Of a stretch of DNA of 29,258 bases, positions 25,901 to 29,258 are shown piece after piece. The stretch covers positions 1 through 29,258 of the forward strand of contig JAEZDP010000288.1 of NCBI GenBank assembly GCA_023418055.1, read 5' to 3'. Every line of letters begins with the position of its first letter. Positions within the stretch are counted from its first letter, which is position 1. The position numbers were made by a program, and so were the translations under genes. Under the pieces are notes generated by a model. The model was not told the origin of the DNA and did no database searches. It worked only from the letters and a program-made list of their open reading frames with translations. Source of the stretch: Acidobacteriota bacterium. GTDB taxonomy: Bacteria > Acidobacteriota > Vicinamibacteria > Vicinamibacterales > Vicinamibacteraceae.

Positions 25901-26382
25901 AGCATGCCCATGTAGTCGCGGCCCTTCAGCGTGATGTCCTCGAGCTGATCCTGCGTGATGACGCCCGACCGCTCACCGCTCTGCGTCTGCACGCGCGCGA
26001 CGGCGCCGCTCACCGAGACGGTCTCGGCCAGGTCGCCCACTTCGAGGGTGATCGCGCGCAGCGCCAGCCGCTCGTTGGCCGAGAGGGTCACGCCGGTCTG
26101 CGTGGTGGTCTTGAACCCGGACAGGCTCACGGTGATGTCGTAGGTACCGGCCAGCAGGTCGGTGACGACAAACGTGCCGGTGGCGTCGCTGATGGCCTCG
26201 CGCACGGTCCTGGTGCTCACGTTCTGCACGGTGACGGCCGCGCCCGGCAGCACGCTGCCGGAACTGTCGACCACCGTGCCCGCCATCTGGCCCGTCAGGC
26301 CCTGACCGGCCACCTCCGCGGGTGCCGTCAGCAGCACCCACCCTGCCATCACGCACACGCCGACTTGTCGCAGAAGTCGCAT
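22942..26382 (-). CDS. TonB-dependent receptor with carboxypeptidase-regulatory-like N-domain (Oar-like)
   Basis: Outer-membrane active transporter, 1146 aa, of the large TonB/Oar-like family abundant in Acidobacteriota. Signal peptide about 1-26; a CarboxypepD_reg-like Ig fold at about 30-112 (GQMAGTVVDSSGSVLPGAAVTV, GTYDITVSLSGFKT); a plug domain to about 240 (LKGRDYMGMLKLVPGVVD, INGGRTNTINLTYDGV, YQAEYGRSSGGTINVVTKSG); then a beta-barrel rich in aromatic and Asn residues, ending RRIQLTARVQF with the terminal Phe of outer-membrane proteins. AGGAGG lies 4 nt before the ATG at 26382. It is the first gene of the minus-strand block and probably imports a glycan or oligosaccharide processed by the downstream enzymes (inference); the substrate is not visible. 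Confidence 0.93.
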   Translation of the reverse strand: MRLLRQVGVCVMAGWVLLTAPAEVAGQGLTGQMAGTVVDSSGSVLPGAAVTVQNVSTRTVREAISDATGTFVVTDLLAGTYDITVSLSGFKTTTQTGVTLSANERLALRAITLEVGDLAETVSVSGAVARVQTQSGERSGVITQDQLEDITLKGRDYMGMLKLVPGVVDTANREAPGWNNLGGLSINGGRTNTINLTYDGVTNLDTGSNTGPFLAPGLDSIAEIKILTSNYQAEYGRSSGGTINVVTKSGSQSFRGGGFYSKRDEAMNANEWQNNRFGTAKPPYRFDYTGYHVGGPITWPGFNENRSKLFFFWNQEFLPRTNPGTLQRRTFPTLLERNGDFSQSFGVNGQLLVVRDPLTGQPFPGNIIPANRIDPNGQALLNLFPAPNATDPNRQYNYTFQSSFDQPRNDQVLRVDWNVAPQTRFYSRLNFGYEAFKGGWGFVLNNANWPQLPIAYEINSYGIVNTLLHSFSPSTVLEVTVGLNHGKQTVSPLTQADLERNDRNRVGLSGLPQFYPSANPDNIVPNASFGAPGLAMANLPSLGVEGRYPFFGENDIWNSSANLTRVMGAHTVKAGLFFEYTTRPAARSSQFNGNFNFGRELNNPFDANHPFANALIGSVNSYSEATSHPDANAQFANVEWFVQDTWRVHRNVTVDAGLRFYRIGPTRSRGDQLAVFQPNLYNPSAAPLLIQPIATPQGRRGVNPLTGEILPAVKIGTFVPGSGDPFNGVQVFDESVLDTPPIQVAPRVGFSWDVTGDGRTAVRGGYGLFPDRFNDDIVLQLVELPPLVLTETANYTTISELLSTPLSRSPATARYLDTNYRPQRIHNWSLGVQRDLGWNLVADVAYVGSIGRRLLQTNNLNAVPYGTNFLPSSIDPTTGGALPANFLRPYQGYGDILVSEFAGFSDYHALQTSVNRRYSSGLQVGVAYTLASSKTTAGTVNPFLDIRSRNYASVGRKHNLAINYAYQFPNVSDRWNNVVSKVLLDGWEVSGVTSALSGATLPVGYSIQGVSDLTGGVGSGVDTRVDIVCDPNLPRGERTPSRAFRTECIAPPSLASGRIGSARGDEIIGPGYLNWDISLTRNVPFGGTRRFQFRVELYNAFNNVQFSTVNTSAVFNQAGEQVNAEFGQYIAARDARRIQLTARVQF

Positions 26383-26458
26383 ACGTCCTCCTGGTCATCT
26401 TCGACTCGTCCCGCCTGCGGCGGGGGTGTCCCTGGGGAGGGTCTCTTGTACGTCCCAC

Positions 26459-26486
26459 ATCCTACGGGAAATGGCGGCCGGCGCAA
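26459..26486 (-). promoter_or_regulatory. Possible sigma70-type promoter of the TonB receptor gene
   Basis: On the minus strand TTGCGC (26486-26481) and TAGGAT (26464-26459) are separated by 16 bp, giving a leader of about 70 nt. The leader contains a small CCCGCC/GGCGGG hairpin (26410-26424) and a strong AGGAGG site. The match to consensus is moderate and chance occurrence is possible. The remaining bases up to 26580 must also hold the promoter of the divergent ROK gene, for which I see no clear elements. Confidence 0.35.
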
Positions 26487-26580
26487 GTGGGATTCGCGGC
26501 CGAAGACGCTGTGTCGGGCGGGAGGTGCGGCCGTCTCCCGGCCCCTCGGCGGCTGGTCCGAGGCGCGCGCCTGTGCGATC

Positions 26581-28002
26581 ATGCGCCCCGCACCCATGAC
26601 TTCGAACCACGGCCTCCCGCTCGTCGCCCCACGCCTCACTCCCGTCCTCGACCCGCACTTCCGCCCGGCGGTGCTGGCCACCCGTGCCTATCGCGCGCTC
26701 GTGGCCGGAACGCCAGGCGCCGTGCCGGTGGGGTTGGCGCTCGAGCAGGCCGACGGCTCGGTCTTCCGCGTCGATCTCGAGGTGCTGCCCGAGACGCATC
26801 CGCAGGCGGCTGCCAATCTCGTGCATCTCGAGCGGTTCGTGAAGTTCCTGCTGTGGTCGCGCGGCGGCTGGCGCATCCACCTCCAGGGGCCCGTGGCCCT
26901 GGCCGACGGCCTGCGGGCGCACTACCGCGACACCGCGACGGGCCGCTTCGACTCGCAACTGGTCGGCGAGCAGATGTTCGACCACGCCCTCGAGGTCGTC
27001 CACACCGACAGCCTGCCGGCCGAACGTTCAGAGACGCGTCCGCTCGGGCGCCACCTCGAGGGCTGCCGCATCGGCTTCGACCTTGGCGGCAGCGATCGCA
27101 AGGTCGCGGCGGTCGTGGACGGCAAGGTGGTCTTCAGCGAAGAGACAGTCTGGGACCCGTACCACAAGCCCGACCCCGACTACCACTTCGACGGCATCAT
27201 GGATTCGCTGCGCAAGGCGGCGGCGCACCTGCCGCGCGTGGATGCCATTGGCGGAAGTGCCGCGGGCGTGTACGTGAACAACCGCGTCAAGGCCGGCTCG
27301 CTGTTTCGCGGGGTGCCGCGCGAGGTGTTCGACCGCCGCGTGAAGGACCTGTTCTTCGAGGTGCAGCGGGCCTGGAACGGCGTGCCCTTCGAGGTGGTCA
27401 ACGACGGCGAGGTCACCGCGCTGGCCGGGTCGATGTCGCTCGGCCACAACGCCATCCTCGGCATTGCGCTCGGCACGAGCACCGCGGTCGGCTACGTCAC
27501 CGCCGAGGGCAACATCACCTCGTGGCTGAACGAACTGGCCTTCGTGCCGGTGGACTACAACCCGCACGCCGCCACCGACGAGTGGTCGGGCGATTACGGC
27601 GTGGGCTCGCAGTACTTCTCGCAGCAGTGCGTGGGGCGCCTGCTGGAGGTCGCCGGCATCGAGGCCCCCACCGACATGGGGCTGCCCGACAAGTTGAAGC
27701 TGGTGCAGGCGCTCATGGCCGATGAGGACTACCGCGCGGCCAAGATCTACGAGACGATCGGCACCTACCTCGGCTACGGGGTGGCGCACTTTGCCGACTT
27801 CTACGACATCCGCCACGTGCTCGTGCTCGGGCGCGTGACCTCGGGCGCCGGCGGCGACCTGATGCTGGCCGGGGCCCGTGAGGCGCTCAACGTCGAGTTC
27901 CCGGCGCTGGCCGATCAGATCGCGTTCCACGTGCCCGACGAGCAGGACAAGCGGCACGGGCAGGCGATCGCCGCCGCGAGCCTGCCGGCCCTGCGCACCT
28001 GA
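26581..28002 (+). CDS. ROK-family kinase-like protein with long N-terminal extension and no zinc motif
   Basis: 473-aa protein of the ASKHA sugar-kinase fold, ROK type. The ATP phosphate-1 loop is IGFDLGGSDRKVAAVVDG (Asp167); the catalytic-base motif is EVVNDGEVTALAG (Asp275), aligning with the ROK VxNDxxxxALGE; the phosphate-2 segment is LGIALGTSTAVGYV (about 294-307); and the late HVLVLGRVTSGAGGD matches the adenosine motif. The usual ROK zinc site CxCGxxGCxE is missing. About 160 residues precede the kinase core (LERFVKFLLWSRGGWRIHLQG), where typical ROK kinases have few or a helix-turn-helix; no HTH is seen. An alternative start is the ATG at 26596. No good ribosome site precedes either. 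It is probably a glucokinase-like enzyme acting on imported sugar. Confidence 0.75.
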   Translation: MRPAPMTSNHGLPLVAPRLTPVLDPHFRPAVLATRAYRALVAGTPGAVPVGLALEQADGSVFRVDLEVLPETHPQAAANLVHLERFVKFLLWSRGGWRIHLQGPVALADGLRAHYRDTATGRFDSQLVGEQMFDHALEVVHTDSLPAERSETRPLGRHLEGCRIGFDLGGSDRKVAAVVDGKVVFSEETVWDPYHKPDPDYHFDGIMDSLRKAAAHLPRVDAIGGSAAGVYVNNRVKAGSLFRGVPREVFDRRVKDLFFEVQRAWNGVPFEVVNDGEVTALAGSMSLGHNAILGIALGTSTAVGYVTAEGNITSWLNELAFVPVDYNPHAATDEWSGDYGVGSQYFSQQCVGRLLEVAGIEAPTDMGLPDKLKLVQALMADEDYRAAKIYETIGTYLGYGVAHFADFYDIRHVLVLGRVTSGAGGDLMLAGAREALNVEFPALADQIAFHVPDEQDKRHGQAIAAASLPALRT

Positions 28003-28005
28003 CGC

Positions 28006-28032
28006 GGCGACGGCCGTGCCGCGGCCATCGCC
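28006..28032. terminator. Inverted repeat between convergent genes
   Basis: GGCGACGGCC (28006-28015) and GGCCATCGCC (28023-28032) pair at 9 of 10 positions around a 7-nt loop. The hairpin sits 4 bp after the ROK-like stop and 15 bp from the amidohydrolase stop, as expected of a bidirectional terminator. No T-run follows in either direction. Confidence 0.4.
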
Positions 28033-28046
28033 TGCGCGTGGCGCCC

Positions 28047-29162
28047 CTACCTGACGCCGATCAGCCGTTCCGCGTTGCGGTGGTAGAACTTCTCGAGCAC
28101 GTCACGCGGCAGGGCCAGCGCCTCGACCTGGCGATCGCCGTACTCCACCTGGCCCTCGCCCGCGTAGTAGTCCCAGTCGCGGCGATACTGCGCCTCGAGG
28201 CCGTCCACGAACGCGGCGCGCTGGGCGTCGGTCGGCGTGACCTCCGGGGTGCGGTGCGGACGCCAGGCCCTGTCCACGCCGTACAGGATGCGGTCCTGAT
28301 ACTTCAAGAAGAACGCCCGCACCTTCTCGGTGGGCTGCCGCGTGAGGTTCCGCGTGCGTGCCGACACTTCGACGTGGAAGTTGGGGTAGCGATCGAGCCG
28401 GCGGGCCACCTCGTCGACGTCGTGCTCCATGCTGCCGAGATGTGCGCCGATCACCGTGAGTGTCGGGTGCCGCTCCACCAGGCGATCGCGCGAGGCCATC
28501 AACGCCTCGTGGCTGTGGAACTCGGGCTTGCCATGGAGATGCCACTCAGGGTTGCGCGAGTAGTACCCGTAATGCAGTCCTGACGGATCGAGCGGCAGCC
28601 AGGCCTCGCGCGGCTCGGCGAGGTGCGCCAGCAGCGGCTTCCCGCGCGACGCCAGATGCGCGTAGACAGGATCGAGCAGCGGGTCGTCCGGCAGCAGGTA
28701 CGTGCCGTCCGGCTTCTTCAGCTCGAGCCCCACCTCCTTCCAGACCTTGGTCATCACCGCACCCTGCGCGAAGGTCTCGTCGAGCGCCGCGGTGACACGC
28801 GCCGCCCACCCCGGCTCGTCACGCGTCGTCAGGTCGAAGGTCGAGGCCCAGGAGTAGACGTCGGGATGGGACGCCGACAACTCGCCTGCGACCCGGTGCA
28901 TCAGCGCGAGGTGGCCATCGGTGCCAGGGTTGCAGATGTCGATCAGCCGGACGTTGGTGCGGCGCAACATCGTGTGCAGCGCCGGCAGGTCCTCGAAGAC
29001 GTGCGAGTGCACGTCGATCTTGCGCATCGCCTCGAAGGTCGGGGCACTGTCGGCCGCCGGAGGTGACGCCTGCGCGTCTTCAGCTGGCGGTTGGCTGCAC
29101 GCGAGCAGCGACAGCAGGACGGCGGCCGCGCCCGGAAGTCGGAGGGATCGGAACATGGTCAT
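28047..29162 (-). CDS. Amidohydrolase-2 family lipoprotein
   Basis: Predicted periplasm-facing lipoprotein of 371 aa: signal helix then lipobox LLAC (Cys22) and a Pro/Ala/Ser-rich linker. The TIM-barrel hydrolase domain shows KIDVHSHVF (His52, His54), VMTKVWKEVG, LLAHLAEP, VIGAHLGSMEHDVDEV and ILYGVDRA (metal or catalytic Asp), the order expected of the PF04909 amidohydrolase/decarboxylase group. The stop is TAG. Two ATGs are possible (29162 and 29156); the lipobox works with either. The bases before the start are a GTAAGGC heptamer repeat (gene-strand sense) whose AAGG may act as the ribosome binding site 6-7 nt from the ATG at 29162. The substrate is unknown; the gene is convergent with the ROK-like gene and begins a unit cut by the window end. 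Confidence 0.85.
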   Translation of the reverse strand: MTMFRSLRLPGAAAVLLSLLACSQPPAEDAQASPPAADSAPTFEAMRKIDVHSHVFEDLPALHTMLRRTNVRLIDICNPGTDGHLALMHRVAGELSASHPDVYSWASTFDLTTRDEPGWAARVTAALDETFAQGAVMTKVWKEVGLELKKPDGTYLLPDDPLLDPVYAHLASRGKPLLAHLAEPREAWLPLDPSGLHYGYYSRNPEWHLHGKPEFHSHEALMASRDRLVERHPTLTVIGAHLGSMEHDVDEVARRLDRYPNFHVEVSARTRNLTRQPTEKVRAFFLKYQDRILYGVDRAWRPHRTPEVTPTDAQRAAFVDGLEAQYRRDWDYYAGEGQVEYGDRQVEALALPRDVLEKFYHRNAERLIGVR

Positions 29163-29166
29163 TGGT

Positions 29167-29245
29167 GCCTTACGCCTTACGCCTTACGCCTTACGCCTTA
29201 CGCCATGGGCCCAGCCGCCAGACGCCGTACGCCCGACGCCACCGG
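29167..29245. repeat. Heptamer tandem repeat before the amidohydrolase gene
   Basis: Five exact copies of GCCTTAC occupy 29167-29201. A degenerate 7-bp-period continuation follows (CGCCAGA, CGCCGTA, CGCCCGA, CGCCACC) to about 29245, before a G-rich end. The exact copies begin 5 bp from the amidohydrolase ATG. On the gene strand the unit is GTAAGGC, containing AAGG. Confidence 0.85.
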
Positions 29246-29258
29246 GGGGGCGGGGGGG

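Noticed and set aside
24556..26580. Upstream in-frame extension of the ROK-like gene through the TonB receptor gene
   Set aside because: The extension is antisense to a well-supported receptor gene and lacks domains. Recognisable kinase-like sequence begins only after the ATGs at 26581 and 26596.
29244..29258. G7-C-G7 run at the very end of the window
   Set aside because: A poly-G run at a sequence end is more likely a sequencing or contig-end artefact than a quadruplex or telomere-like element; it cannot be judged without flanking sequence.

Overview
The window is very GC-rich, densely coded and mostly transcribed from the minus strand. The gene families suggest a soil-type Acidobacteriota, probably Vicinamibacteria: an Oar-like TonB-dependent receptor with a carboxypeptidase-regulatory N-domain, two PVC-type membrane-bound-dehydrogenase-like proteins, DUF1080, ThuA-like and Tm-1-like proteins, and an AddAB-type nuclease. 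This taxonomic call is an inference from gene content; no rRNA or other marker gene is present.

Layout. (1) 1-4398, minus: an AddB-like Fe-S nuclease subunit followed, with a 4-bp ATGA overlap, by an AddA-like UvrD helicase that runs off the window start. (2) 4399-4708: a 310-bp divergent gap, then a DUF2721 membrane protein on plus. (3) 5250-13882, minus: six genes in the order SGNH-like hydrolase, PVC-type dehydrogenase fused to an azurin-like copper domain, ThuA-like protein, aldo/keto reductase, glycerophosphodiester phosphodiesterase (GDPD), Tat-exported metallophosphoesterase. The first four are tightly coupled (two ATGA overlaps and a gap of a few bases). The GDPD gene is bracketed by inverted arrays of a 27-bp-period repeat. 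(4) 13932-14309, plus: a TMEM220-like membrane protein. (5) 14290-26382, minus: TonB-dependent receptor, TIM-barrel sugar epimerase/isomerase, Tm-1-like protein, PVC-type dehydrogenase with a C-terminal cytochrome c, FAD-linked oxidase, Fe-S partner, DUF1080 hydrolase. (6) 26581-28002, plus: an atypical ROK-family sugar kinase. (7) 28047-29162, minus: an amidohydrolase lipoprotein, with a heptamer tandem repeat directly before its start codon.

How the genes may work together (inference). Most products of blocks 3 and 5 carry export signals. They look like a carbohydrate or polyol oxidation locus: uptake by the TonB receptor, periplasmic oxidation by propeller dehydrogenases that pass electrons to a cytochrome c or a cupredoxin, processing of oxidised (possibly 3-keto) sugars by DUF1080 and ThuA-like proteins, and cytoplasmic handling by the epimerase, an FAD/Fe-S oxidase pair and perhaps the ROK kinase. 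The substrate cannot be read from sequence.

The most unusual non-coding signals are the inverted 27-bp-period arrays around the GDPD gene, which share a perfect 22-bp inverted repeat at their outer ends, and two unrelated 7-bp tandem repeat tracts, each abutting the start codon of a gene. No tRNA, rRNA, CRISPR array, transposase or phage gene was found.
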